64,000 bases of DNA. Origin: Choanephora cucurbitarum. Taxonomy: Eukaryota > Mucoromycota > Mucoromycetes > Mucorales > Choanephoraceae. The translations under genes were made by a program, and so were the position numbers. Location of the stretch: the NCBI GenBank assembly GCA_025331435.1, contig JAIWNI010000069.1, positions 83,930-147,929 on the forward strand, given 5' to 3'. Positions 35,026-49,742 of the stretch are shown here, piece after piece. The notes beneath the pieces were generated by a model. It was not told the origin of the DNA, did not search any database, and was given only the letters and a program-made list of their open reading frames with translations. Each line of letters begins with the position of its first letter. The stretch's first letter is position 1.

Positions 35026-37184
35026 ATGTCTACTAACAACACCGTTTACTCTTTGACTAACATTACAGATGTTTTGCAAGAATCCTCAATCAGAGGCGTC
35101 ATGAAGTTGCAAACTAACCAAGTTATTCGTGTAGAAGCAACTCAATGGAAGGAATGCTTTGTTGCAATCAACGAAGCCTGTTCCTACAGCTGGAGAATCA
35201 TCAACTCCAACAAGCAAGCCGGTGATCTTTCTCCTGAAGAAGCCCGTGCAAGAGGAATCACCCTTGCTTTTTCCCAGCAGTACTGCTGTCACCGTGCTGG
35301 CAGTTACAAGTCGACAGCCAGTCAACGTCCTGTCCAGAAGAAGTCCAAGAAGGTCAACTGTGCTTGTACTCTTCGCATCAGAAAGTACTATGCTCATCCC
35401 GAGTATTATGAACTTGTTCTCGAGAAGGACCACACCAACCACGTTCCTGGCGACATCTTGGATGATATCCGCACCCTTCCTCTCGCCAAGCAAAGCTTGC
35501 ATGAGATTTTGCAGCAGCTCAAGCACTCCTCAAAGAGTCCTCGTCAAATCAGAATTGACATGCTTAAAGCTGCTGACTCTTTCGGCCATGCATCTCAACG
35601 TAAGGTCAACTACCATGACATTTGGAACTTGATGAACAAGGTAATTCATTAAATAACCATAGCATCATATCTTTGACTTTAATCCCACTTTTGCTCAAGG
35701 TTGACAAGGAGCTTTACCATTTCCACAAGGATCATATGGTATCCTTCAAGATCTGGATCAAGGAGAAGCTTCCTGCCGAAGGATACAACTGCTTCTCTGG
35801 TAGCTTGGGATATACCCAAGATGAATCAAGATTTGCCTTTGGTTTTTGCTCGCCTGATCAGCAAAACCGAATGAAGAGCGCAACCTCCTTTTGCCTTGAT
35901 TCAACTCATGGCATTTCAAGCAACATCGCAGACGTGCTCTACACGTTGATCATTCGCGACGACACCATCGGTAGAGGATGGCCTGTTGCTTACATGATCA
36001 CAAACGATCATAGTGTTGGTCCAATTGTTGAATGGCTCCAGCATCTACGCAATGCTCAGCTTCTGGTCAACCCTAAACAGTTTACCATTGATTGCTGTCA
36101 AACTGAAGTAGCTGCAATCAGCAACACCTTTGATCGTGCTGTGACCAAGATCCAGTTTTGTGTCTTTCATGTCACTCAAGCATGGAATAAGCATCTTTCT
36201 TCTGTTTCTGTTCCTGGTTTTTCTCCTGCTGAAAATCGAGCTTTTCGTGGTGAGATGATGCGTGTCCTACAAGACATTGTCTACGAAGAAGATTTGGATG
36301 CATTCCATCAAAAGGTTGTATCCTTTCAAGAAGAGTACGCCGACCAAGAGGCTTTCATGAACTACTTTGTCAGCAACTGGTGTACTGAAGACAAGTTTCA
36401 GGTTTGGAGTCGGTCATACAAAGAACGCCAATACTCGCACATGTTGACCAACAATTTCATCGAATCTTGGCACAACCAGCTTAAGACTGTCTTCTTGGGA
36501 AGAGTCAGAAACAAGAGACTCGATAAGTTAACTTTTGTGCTAGTCAATGATGTCGAGTACTATCTCAGCCAAGAATTTGAACGAGTTGTTCAAGGAAACG
36601 GTGCTATGTCACCTTTCTTCAAACAGCAAAGAATCCGTGAACTGGCAGCAGAAGAAGTAGATGATGAAAGAAGGAGTGAGATGATTGGTGGTCCAGTTGA
36701 TGGTGCTGATGGTGCTGAAGTGTACCAAGTTTGCTCCTTCGTTGAAGGTGCTTCAACTGGTTACTCAGTTGAAGTTACTGGAGACAAGGTCATTGCATCT
36801 TGTACATGCTTTGACTATGACAGAAGAAGACAGCCATGTAAGCATATGTATTTGCTAAAAATGCATACTAACTATTCTGTCTTTGTCTCTTCTAATACAA
36901 CAACAACAACAACAACAACATCTGCCGAGACATTGAATGTCTCTGAGCCTTCCCAAAATCAGATTAGATCACCTGCAAACCGAAAATTAGACATGGCTAA
37001 GTATTGCATTGATATTAATCAAACAATTAAGCATTTTAGCCCTGATCTCTTAAAACTAGCAGAATATGCAACAGAAGAAGAAATGTTACAAATCCTTGAC
37101 GCTCAAAAACGCACATTAGAAATCATACAAAGAACAAAAGATAAGTATGAAGTCAATTTCCGTACATCAAATACACAACTTTAG
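35026..37184 (+). CDS. MULE transposase with SWIM zinc finger
   Basis: Predicted CDS join(35026..35640,35700..37184), 699 aa, intact. The N-terminal region (about 70-150) has a Cys/His zinc-binding domain of WRKY-GCM/FAR1 type (CCHRAGSYK, CACTLRIR and HTNH). The MULE DDE domain follows: FCLDSTHGIS (first Asp), TIDCCQTE (second Asp), CVFHVTQAW (C..H motif), and an acidic residue in FIESWHNQLK. A SWIM finger lies near residue 585 (CTCFDYDRRRQPCKH). It catalyses cut-and-paste transposition. The first Met after the leader (35026) was chosen. No stops or frameshifts, so the element may still be active or recently silenced. Confidence 0.88.
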
Positions 37185-37198
37185 TATTTTTTTCTCTT

Positions 37199-37201
37199 TT
37201 T

Positions 37202-37256
<55 letters not shown>

Positions 37257-37262
37257 CTTTTT
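37199..37262. repeat. (CTTT)n microsatellite
   Basis: About 13 tetranucleotide units in the MULE 3' flank, inside the element and downstream of the transposase stop. Confidence 0.9.
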
Positions 37263-38137
37263 TCCCTTTTTTTTTTCAAATTATGTTTAAAATAAACTTT
37301 ACTTCCATACATATGCTTTTTTTTTGATTAAAAGAACTTTTTTTTTGACCAAGTGATTTGTGTCTTTTGCCAAATAATTTGATGTTTTTTTTCTAAGTAA
37401 ATCAGATTCACCACAAGATTGATGTTTTCAATTTGATGGTAGATAAGCCTCATTTTCGGCTAATAATTTACCATCTACCAACAAATATAAACGTTCAACT
37501 TTTGCCCTGTCGGAGAGCCAACCATTGAAGATTTTTTGGTTTTATTTTCCTTAAAGCACTGTGCTACTAAAGAAAACCTTGGTTTTCTTCAGTGCTCGTC
37601 GCAAAATGGATGAGACGAGAATTAAAACATTCCTTAGCCATCTTTGGTAACACCTTTTTTTCAAATTTAGAAACTGAAAAAAAGAAGAGCAAAATCATGT
37701 ATTCAAGATGTCATGCTCTTATCCCTTTGGTGTTTGTCTTTTCTATTTTGTTTGATATTTATGTTCTACTTCTGCATTAACTCACTTACGTAGAAATGTG
37801 TCATTCAATCAAACCTATCTTCCTTTTTCGTCGAGTATAACCATAAGATCAAACAGTTTTCTTTTGACATTTCTCTCTAAAGTGAATCAAATGTGTCAAA
37901 AATGATCATTTTATGACGCTTTCATTTTGTCTAGATAAACGTAAAGAAGGAAAGAGAAAATACGTGAGAGACAAAAGATGCATGATTGGGAAAAAGAAAA
38001 GACGCATGATCGAAAAAAAAAGAAGAAGAGCAATAGGCTTCTTTTTGGTGGAAAGCATTAGAATAAGCAAAAAGGCTTTTGCATCTTAAAGAACAATATC
38101 AATTTGCACAAAACAAAATATAGTACTAACAAAAAAA

Positions 38138-40750
<2,613 letters not shown>

Positions 40751-41091
40751 TACAGAAAAAAAAAAGTACTAAACAGTTGCAAGAAAGGGTAGGTTTTTAT
40801 AGCTTTGTTTTTTTGAATTTGATTTCTTTATGCAGATTGACAGTTCTGAATATGTCAATTTTCTCAATGTTTTGAAAATAAAAATAGGAAAAAAATCTCG
40901 TCATTCAAATCTACCTTTATTTGGAGCTCGTCTCAGAGCGGGGCTAAAATGAATGAGACGACCGTCTGAGACGGAGCTTGAGAAAGAAATAATACCCTCT
41001 CAGTATATATATAGATTATATTGAGCATCTTCTTAAATCGAATGGTACTTTAGCGCTTGAAGCGGTAATTAAGTTGAAGAATTGCTACTCT

Positions 41092-41156
41092 TAAATCAAA
41101 CACTCTTAAATCAAACACTCTTAAATCAAACACTCTTAAATCGAGCGACTACTGTA
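41092..41156. repeat. 15-bp tandem repeats at the right pogo-type terminus
   Basis: Unit cactcttaaatcaaa appears as one partial and two full copies, then runs into cactcttaaatcgagcgact, the terminus of the pogo-type element. Subterminal repeated transposase-binding sites are common in such elements; that role is inferred. Confidence 0.7.
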
Positions 41157-41666
41157 TTCTACATTACTATTGTCTCTCTGATGGTCTCATTTAAACGCCA
41201 CCAGACTAAATCTTTCCTCTTCTAACAGCAACCAAATTCAGTTGAATTTGACATGTAATTTCAGATATCTACTCTCTCTCATGAATTAATTTTTATTGTT
41301 CACTACGGCGCGCTGGCTGTCCTTAAATAATGTTTCATTTGCACAGACATATGGATTTATATGTTCGTACAAATAGGAAAAACTTAGAAGTTGATTTGAA
41401 GGTGAAATAATGATAAAAGTGCCATTTTTTTAACGGTAAATTTATAAGATGAGTTCAAAGAGAGTTTTTGTGAAGTTTAAAGTTGATCGGTGATGATGAC
41501 TTGTCATTGTGATTTTTTTACATGTCGTTTGTCTGTAGAAAAATTAAAAAAATAGGCAAAAAATCCGCTGAAATTTTTTTCACCTCAAGACAGCGAAAAA
41601 GCCAACTGAAAGAGCAACGGGTTCTCCGTGGGATTGCCACGAAGCAAAAATGGGGGGTGAAGCGAC
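41157..41666. other. Spacer between two transposon islands
   Basis: About 510 bp, AT-rich. An ORF starting at 41522 (87 codons) runs into the neighbouring MITE and is not considered a gene. Confidence 0.4.
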
Positions 41667-42217
41667 TAAGAGCATCTCCAATGGACTTTCTAAATCAGAC
41701 TTTCTATAATTTACGAAAAAGGAAACGACTAAATATAGCACTTCTCATTTTTCTTCACTCCAATGGACTTTACAAATCTGACTGACTAAATCTGAACAAT
41801 CAGTTTTAGACTCATACAATATTTTCTCTTCCATCAGTAAATAAAATGTATTCGAACCTTTTAAATGGGTAACCAGCAACTTGAGAACACTGAAGAACTA
41901 TGTGGCTCTTTGATCTGCATCAGCGATACCATTGAGGTAGAAAAACACTAAAAGATATAAAGACAGTGATATACTATTATGCGTGATACTTTCTGACCGA
42001 CGTGACTTGCATACTTCTTAAAATTTAGAGCTATTATTTCATTTGGAAAGTCATTTGGAATATTTCAAAAATCCTCAAATTTGAGGATTTTTTCATATTT
42101 TTTAGAACATTTCTATATTTGAGGAGTCGATTTTTCCCATTGGAGTTGCAATATTCTATTTGACTTTCTATATTTAGGGAATTTTGAAAAATAGAAAGTC
42201 CATTGGAGATGCTCTAA
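41667..42217. mobile_element. PIF/Harbinger-type MITE, 545 bp, TAA duplication
   Basis: Element 41670-42214 between TAA direct repeats (41667-41669 and 42215-42217). Terminal inverted repeats are gagcatctccaatggacttt on the left and the exact complement on the right. The motif is repeated internally in shorter form (ccaatggactt near 41760, cccattggag near 42139). No transposase ORF. A 3-bp TWA duplication and GAGCATCTCCAA-type ends are hallmarks of PIF/Harbinger elements, well known from plants. Confidence 0.85.
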
Positions 42218-42486
42218 TTATGGAAGCAAAAATAAAACTAAAACTGAAGCTATAAATGGTAATTGGGGGAATAACAGTCTTTGAATGAAACATTTGTAAC
42301 AAAAAAAAAAGTCAGCCAACACACCTAACGATTTTTCATACATATATAGTAATTTTTTTTACTCAACCGCTCAATACTAAAAGACCATTGGCTAGATTAA
42401 GATTTCAGTCTAAAATAACAGAAAATTACACAAGAATTTTAGAGTTCACAGATTACACAGAGTGAAGAAGCATTTATTACTGGCTG

Positions 42487-43948
42487 TTGAGAATAAAAAA
42501 GTTGTGTAAAAATGTGCGAAAAAAAAGGAGAGATTTTATTCGCGGAAGCAGCACCCCAAGTTCTACAAGAACTGAAAAGGGTGAGGTCATGGTTCTTCCC
42601 GATAATAATCAGACTGACCATTTGGGTGGCTTAGCTCCATCTTCAAAACCTACAATCAACATCTCAACAACCTCATCGCAACGATCATGGTCGCAGATCG
42701 CAGGCAAAACTAAACGCAGGTCCCTCCTATCATCACTGGATGAGAGACCCCGTTCACCTAACGACTGCATCAGAATCAAAAAGTCGCAGATCTGGCGCCC
42801 TGGACACGGAGCCAACAGCCTTTTTATCGACATGACCGGCAGAAATGAGAAGAAGCTTGAGCTCCTTCGTTTGGTAGCTGAACAGTATCCCTCTAGGTTG
42901 GGTGTATTGACCCAACAAACTGGAGCTTTACGTTTCGCAGAAATAAATTTTGCAGACAACGATCCAGCAGTAAAAGAATTTTTTGGACCGAGGTCTTAAA
43001 TTAAACGATCTTGAGGTCATTTTGCCTTGTAGAGCAATTGAGGGTGACAAGGAAGTAGTTCGCTTGCGATTGTCTCGTCTACCTTTTCTAAAAGACAAAG
43101 ACTTATTGGAGGGTTTAACTGAGAGTCTTGAAAAACATGGACAGATTCTAGATATGGGCATTCTTGTTGAGCCCCAAACTCAGACATATATGTGTACTGG
43201 GTACGCTGTCCTCAATATCAGCAATTCAAATCTTGAGACACCTTATGCACCTCTAAGACACATAATCCCTTGGGCAGGAAGCGATGATAAGTCCTTTTAC
43301 GCAGTGTGGAATCAGATGCCCAAATATTGCAAATACTGTCATGAAGAGGGACACACCATCGGAAACTGTAGTCAACGACGCCAGAGGTATACCTGCTGGA
43401 CCTGTGGAGAGCCTGGACACATGGCCGCCAGTTGTTCCAGAGATGCCCCTGCTAAGCGTCCGAGAGCGCCTCCTAAAGCACCCGCCAAGGTTCAGCCTCT
43501 GCCACCACCCTCAAAAGTATCGGAGGATCCCATTGATCTTCCTCCAACAGATCCTCATTCAGTTAAACCCACACCTTCTCCTGGAATGAAGAGGGATCGC
43601 ATAGGTGATGCGATCCCTCAAATGGTAAGTAAGCCATTGAAAGACTATCAGACAAAGGAAACTTCAGTTGCTCCTTTAGGTACTACTCCCTCCACGACTA
43701 TCGAGTCAGATACACAGCAGGACGATCTGCCTCAAACTCAATTCACTCAGCCCGAAGTAACAGCTCCTCGACTTGAACCAACCCGTCGCTCCACCCGACT
43801 CACCCCTCATAGAATTGAGGATAAGGTCAACGATATGATCACAGAGTATGCCGACATAGTGGACGAATTGATGCAAGAAGCCTCTCCTCGTCATCCGAGT
43901 CATCCACACTCCAGCGGAGCAGTGGATTTTATGAATAGTCAATGTTAA
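42487..43948 (+). pseudogene. LINE ORF1 (gag-like, two CCHC knuckles), one frameshift
   Basis: Two overlapping frames, 42487-42999 and 42983-43948, make one ORF1. The frame shifts at the T6 run 42979-42984 (left frame ...AVKEFF, right frame ...LDRGLKLNDLEV); five T would give one continuous protein of about 486 aa. The second part holds two CCHC zinc knuckles (CKYCHEEGHTIGNC and CWTCGEPGHMAASC). Before them is a domain shared with Tad1/L1-type gag proteins, and after them a Pro-rich tail. It binds the element RNA in a ribonucleoprotein. The start could also be the Met at 42589. A sequencing error in the homopolymer is as likely as a real mutation. Confidence 0.75.
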
Positions 43949-46900
43949 TGAGTAGTAAACCACAATTACTACTCAACATCGCGTCTCTGAACTGTAATAG
44001 TTTAGTGAAGCAAAAGAAACCTCAAGTTCGCTCCCAATTTATACGTTACATTCGCTCCTTAGATCTCGACATTATCGCTTTACAAGAAACACACATTACC
44101 TCCTCTTCTCAACACATTATCGACAATCAGCTCCAGGCCCATCAAACGATGTGGACCTCTAATTGTGGAGTGGTGTCCTTCTCACCAGCCTATCAACTTT
44201 CCGACGATTTAGTACCTTCCAATGATAGAGTCATCCTTAGTAGGGTGACTCATCCCCATAATGCCTATCCGGCCTTCCACGTCCTAGTCATTTATGCTCC
44301 AGCTTCCTCAGGAGCTGACAGAAGAGCATTCTTTACTTCCTTACTATCCCAAATTCAAGATCCCTCCTTGAACGTTGATATGAATAGATTGTTTATTATG
44401 GGTGATTTCAATTACTCATATTTGCGTCCATGCGTTTCGTCACAAGCCTCTTTGGATTGGGTCACCTTTCTGGAAGATGGTTTTACAAACGCACTGTGGA
44501 CTAAAGATTTACACGACAATCCTACCTTTAGAAGGAGTGACTCTGTCCACTCAACTATTGATTATATTTTTGTCAGCAAAGAACTGACCAACCTTATTAC
44601 GAATGCAGACCTTCTTTTGCTCCATCCGGAATGGACAGACCACCTGCTTCTATTTACCACCTGTATCTTGGGTGCCTCGTCTACTGGGCCGGGAATGTGG
44701 AGGGCTAACCCTTCACTCCTACAACAACCTGCCTACCATGCACATCTGCTACAAAACTTGCCTACTATCCTTGATAAGGCAAATCGCCAAGCGTCAGACG
44801 CGCAATCCCAATGGGATTACGTGAAACGCGGTTTCAAGAAGACTACCAAAGGTTTTGCTGTTAAGCAGTCCAAATGGAGGAAGACAAAACTGAAACAACT
44901 GCAGAGTGAAAGAAATGCTTTCCTGAGAAGTCGACCCAGCATAGAGGAACGCACCAAGGGACTGCTCAAATATGACCGTCCTATAGCAGCAATCCAACGT
45001 GACCTCACTGACATCCTGGCCACTCGGGCTGGAGTTCGATGGCGGGAACAGGGTGAGACCTCGGTGAGGTATCTTAAGAATACTATCAGACGAAGGACTA
45101 TTTCTCAGAACATTGCCGCACTCAGAGATGAAGGCTCCTCCTCACCATCTACTGATATCCGTCAAATGTTAGACTGTTCGGAGTCTTTCTACTCACGCTT
45201 ATATGCTACTGATCATGTTGACATTACACAATTAGATGACTACTTTGCCTCCTTGGTGGATGTTCCTGTATTGGATGCCAGCGGTCAGGCCTTGTTGGTA
45301 GAGCCCATTACCATCGAAGAGATACTTTCCGCCACCAAAGCAGTGGTCTCTAAGAAGAGCAGCCCCGGTGCAGATGGCATTGGTTATGCGTTCCTTTATG
45401 AACTGTTTCGCTTCCCCTCCCTTCAAGAAATGGTCTGTAGAGTTTTCAACGACGCACTCTTGAGAGGCATTTTCCCTGCTAGCTGGCAAGACATCCGCGT
45501 GCGACTGTTGCCCAAAAAGGGTGATCTGACTCTACTCAAGAATTGGCGACCTATATCCCTCATTAACTGCGATGCCAAGATATTCACAAGAATCATCAAT
45601 AATCGGATGCGTGGTCTCATTGACATGTTGATCAATAAGCATCAAACCGGGTTTATGCCTGGAAGATTTATTGCTGAAAACGGTCTTCTATTGTCGACCA
45701 TCATGGACCATGCACGCAAGGAAAAGCGTACTGACATTGCTCTTCTTCTCGACCAGGAAAAGGCGTATGACAGAGTACATCCTGCGTACCTTCGCAAGGC
45801 ACTTCAAAGCTTTCAATTCCCCGAGCCTTTCATCCGCAGCATTATAGGTCTGTTTTTCGGCAATCAGGTAAAAATAAATGTCAACGGCTACTTCTCCCTT
45901 CCTATTACACAACAGAGAGGCCTTCGCCAAGGTGATCCCCTGTCTCCGATTCTCTTCAATCTGGCACTGGAGCCTTTTTTGAGACACATCATCCAAGACG
46001 TAACCTACCGTGGCTTCACATTTCCTGCTCTACCTTCTGCAGCGGTTGTCACACCTGCCCCGATCAAGGTCCTGGCATACGCAGATGATATCTGCGTTTT
46101 CCTGTCTGACAGCCATGATTTTGCAAGACTTCAAGTGCATCTCCAAGCCTATGGACGGGTCTCTAATGCCCGAGCTAATATAGACAAAACAGAAGCCATA
46201 TCTCTCAACGGGGACGCCTTACCAGAATGGCAGGCTTTACTTCGCTCCCATTCGATACACTCTTGGCATGACCGTTCTTCGGACACAGCCTTAAGATATT
46301 TAGGATTTCCAGTCATTTCACACATTCGTCAGCGGCGATGGGTTGAGTTTAATCTTACCACCGAGGTTAAAAGGATCTGTGACCAATATGCGTCCAGGAA
46401 CCTTTCAATCCGTGGCAGAGTGGTACTTGTCAACTCAGTGATACTGTCAAAACTGTGGCACATACTTCGAGTGATATCGTTCCCTCAGTCCTTCTTTCAC
46501 CAGCTCAGATCTATCATAGGTCAGTTTGTTTGTAAAGGCTTTACTCCTAAGATCAGCTACGCCCATCTTTGTCGCAGCAAATCCTCTGGTGGTCTGGGTC
46601 TCCTGGATCCACAAATTCAGCAATACTGCTTGTTTTCTCGATGGCTGCGTACAACCTTCCGGCCCTCTGACTCCAGTTCTCTGTGTCACGCCTATCTTGT
46701 AGATGCGATCTCTCGTTTTTACAATGTTGGTTCTCACTCTCTTCTCTCTCTGTTCTTCTCGTCTCTCAGGCCTGTTACCTCACTAGAACATGGCAACTAC
46801 ACGCACACTATCTTCGCAACTATGGACCGCTATCTGCATCAACTTGACCTTTCTGGAATTTCTTGTAGTCCGGCTACTCTTCTTCAGATGCCGTTAAACT

Positions 46901-47697
46901 CTTTGTTTACGACTATCCCAGCTGATCACTGGATTCTCAAGAAGCGCAACCGTCTTCTCCTTGTCTCTGACTTTTTCTCTTTTGACCTTGTTCGGCGTTG
47001 CTTTCGACCGTTCACTCGCCAGGACAATCCCCCGTTCCCAACACTTTCAGGTAAACTGTGGCAAGAACTGATGGTCAATCGTCAGCTTCCTTTCTCTGCC
47101 CGCCTTCTTCGGGTTTTGTCATCACCGCCTGATTCCCTAGGGATCTTAGACGTTACTCCTTTTCAACAGGCAGTTCGATCTTCTTCAGTCTGGTCCCTTT
47201 GAAGTGCGGAGGTACGACCGTTGCATGTTCACTCGCTGCTGCCTTCTCCTCAAAATGCAGTGTCGCCGCAGGCATGGAAATATTTTTGGTCACTCAAAAT
47301 TCGTCCAGAAACCCGTACATTTTGGTATCGTACTATACCCAAAAAGACTCACTCGCAACAGAGTGTTGCACAATTCCGCCCAGATACAGACCCTTCCTGC
47401 TGTTTCTGTCAGATACCGGTGGAGACGAGTAGTCATCTCCTCGTCGAATGCCCATTGAAGTGGCGGGTGTGGAGAGAGGTTCTCTCTCGCTTAGCACCCT
47501 ATCTAGAATTTCAGTCTGGTGACGTATTGCGAGTCCTTCATCACTTGGATTCAGTCGAGTTCGTTTCCACCTCTCAACTACACCATTTATGCGCAGCCAC
47601 AGCTTTGTCTCTCTGGCGAGCCCACTGGGCTTTCGTCATAGACAACCAACCATTCAGTAGAACATCCATTCTCAATACTATTTATAAATTGAAATAA
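43942..47697 (+). pseudogene. LINE ORF2: APE endonuclease, reverse transcriptase, zf-RVT; one nonsense codon
   Basis: About 1250 codons with a single in-frame TGA at 47200-47202. The start ATG at 43942 overlaps the ORF1 stop (atgttaatg), suggesting coupled translation. Domains in order: APE-type endonuclease (LNCNSL, IIALQETH, MGDFNYS, STIDYIF, EWTDHLLL), a linker, then the reverse transcriptase. The RT shows VRLLPKKGDLTLLKNWRPISL, QTGFMPGRF, LLLDQEKAYDRV, GLRQGDPLSPILFN and the catalytic LAYADDICVF. After the stop, in the same frame, come W..LKIRPETRTFWYR and a zf-RVT finger (CCFCQIPVETSSHLLVEC). A copy with only one stop is close to functional. Confidence 0.88.
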
Positions 47698-47783
47698 CCT
47701 TATCCCCCGAGCGCACCGCTCACTACGACGTGTGACTCTATAATCATTATTTTAATAAAATAATTCTTACACAAAAAAAATCA

Positions 47784-49742
47784 TCTATCAGGCCATTCTT
47801 CTTATCACCCTTGTAGACTATGTACAATACAAGGCACATACATCAGTTCTACTACGTGTCTGCATAGTCATTTAAATTTGGAAGAAGCTTGTAGAGATCG
47901 TACTTTGATCGATTTCATTACACCAGACACCGCAAATGGTATTAAACAAAAAAGTCCTTTTATTGATTTGAAATTGTTCTTTTCACCTATGTTCTTCGGC
48001 ATTGATACTTTTCACTTGTTTGACTAAAACATTGCTCGAAGAATCAAAGACTATATCATGAGCAACACTCCACTTGGACTTATGCACAGATATCAGTAAA
48101 ATGTTACTGATTGCATTATGTAGCAGACGGCATCTGTCCCTTCCATTTTTGAAGGATCTTTTTTAGCCTTTTCTCAAACCGGCTTACAAGATTCGTGGTG
48201 TAGATTGATCCTTGTTCTTGCAATTCATTGTTCCAACATTGGTTGCTGAACAAATTGAGTTTCAAGAACATGAGAGCCGAAGACAAGGAAGAAGCAGGCC
48301 TGACGAAGAAGTGAAGGCAGTGCTTGATGCTTTGTATTGTATCTCTAAAATATGTGGATAGGCAACCAAAAGACAAATTGAAGATGGAGAACTAGTTGAA
48401 TTAGACCGGCTAGTCCAGCAATGGCTATCCTTTTTGACCGAGCACATGTTCCCTAAAGTGTATAATGTCAATCAGCATTAACTTAGTCATCTCGTTCAGT
48501 GGCTCAAAGCAAAGCATTTGCATCAAATCAATTGTAAACCTCTCGAATGAAGAATTCAAAGATTGAAAAGATCAATCAAGACATCTACAACAAGCTTGGT
48601 TACGGCTGAAAAAGTCATCATTGACGAGGCATACCGCCATTTCCAAACTCGTACCTTAATAGATTATAAAAATTTAGCAATTCTTGAGCTGGACATCTCT
48701 CCTGCGTTTTCTGTAAGAGGAAAACTCAATGACTATAGACAGGTACAATTGCCAAAACATCTAGCAAAGCATAAGCAAGTACAACAAAGTAGCCTTGTAG
48801 ACGAAATTCTCTTGGCTAAGACTGTGTGTATTAACGCTGGGCGAAAGTTTGATTCCAGTCTTTCGAAAGATAACAGAAAGACCCATCTTTCATGTTATGC
48901 TTTGATATAGCGGGATAATCAAGCGAAACCAGCTACTGGTAAGATATTGCTGCTGTTTAAGCAAACCGATGGCAATTAGTATGCTCTGGTGCACTTTTTT
49001 CAAGGCGTTCAAATATCTATTGCTGGCCATTCCATTTTGCAATGGTAGAGAAAGTTGTAACAACGATTATACTTCACGAGGCGCTGTACTTGAAGTAGTA
49101 ACTCTTCATAACCTAATAATACCTATTGCTATGATAGAATCCAAAACAAAATTGGATCAATATGAAGGCAGGAATTACTTTTTCTGGCCACAAATGAGTA
49201 GGACATCTGCTGATATTGAAGACTATGAATACTGCTTTGATTTCGAAGATGAATTGTATTTAGAAGAGGAATTTGATGCTTAGGTCAGATATGTTTGTTA
49301 CCATTTACTCTATGCCTATACTCTATGCCTCTTAATCTATGCCTCTTACTCTATGCCTTTTACTCTATACCTCTATTCTAAGCTTTCTCCTTATATTTCG
49401 TAATCTATGCCTCACAATCTGTGTCTAGTGCATCTGTTAAAACCAATAAGAAAAAAAACTTTAAAATCAAAAAGCAAAAATAAACTTATAAAAATAGCTG
49501 TAGAAAATAAAATATTTTTATAGTGACAACCAGGAAATTTAACGAATATTTAATGGAAGTGATGGAAATTTTCAGAATATTTGAATCGCAGTGAGTGTTC
49601 TATTGAAGAGAATTTGATTTTTATCAACAGGAGACAAATTAAAGCACAACTAAGTTATTATCTAAAAGAAAAAGGCTATAAAGTTTCGATTAGACATATG
49701 GTCTTTCTCAAAACGATGCGGTATATTTATTTGAGCGAAATA
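47784..49742. other. Decayed DNA, no supportable gene
   Basis: About 2 kb. ORFs at 48563-48910 (115 codons) and 48969-49283 (104 codons, acidic C-terminus) lie in series on the plus strand and may be remains of a mobile-element gene, but no motif identifies them. The repeat at 49300 is listed separately. Confidence 0.35.
49303..49425. repeat. Degenerate tandem repeat of a 10-14-bp unit
   Basis: At least six copies of a unit with core tctatgcct and variable spacers (tctatgcctc, tctatgcctt, tctatacctc). It may be a subterminal repeat of a decayed DNA transposon, comparable in style to the array at 41092-41150. Confidence 0.6.

Larger units (their letters stand above)
34870..37494 (+). mobile_element. 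MULE DNA transposon with 10-bp target duplication
   Basis: The ends share an inverted repeat with an identical core of about 36 bp (tttatatttgttggtagatg... onward, left from about 34876, right to about 37492). They are flanked by the direct repeat tcaacttttg at 34860-34869 and 37495-37504. Length is 2625 bp. MULEs make 9-10-bp duplications, so the boundaries are well supported. It holds one intact transposase gene. Confidence 0.8.
42218..47783 (+). mobile_element. Non-LTR retrotransposon (LINE) with two ORFs
   Basis: A gag-like ORF1 with zinc knuckles and an ORF2 with endonuclease, reverse transcriptase and a terminal Cys/His finger. The 3' end has a short structured tail and finishes in aataaaataattcttacac followed by an A8 run at about 47783. 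The 5' end is not defined; it lies between the MITE and 42487. A target duplication was not located. Confidence 0.8.

Noticed and set aside
42439..42621. Minus-strand ORF at the start of the LINE
   Set aside because: It is antisense to ORF1 and shows no domain.
47204..47458. Separate small ORFs after the LINE RT
   Set aside because: They are out-of-frame readings; the zf-RVT finger is in the same frame as ORF2 and is only separated by a TGA.
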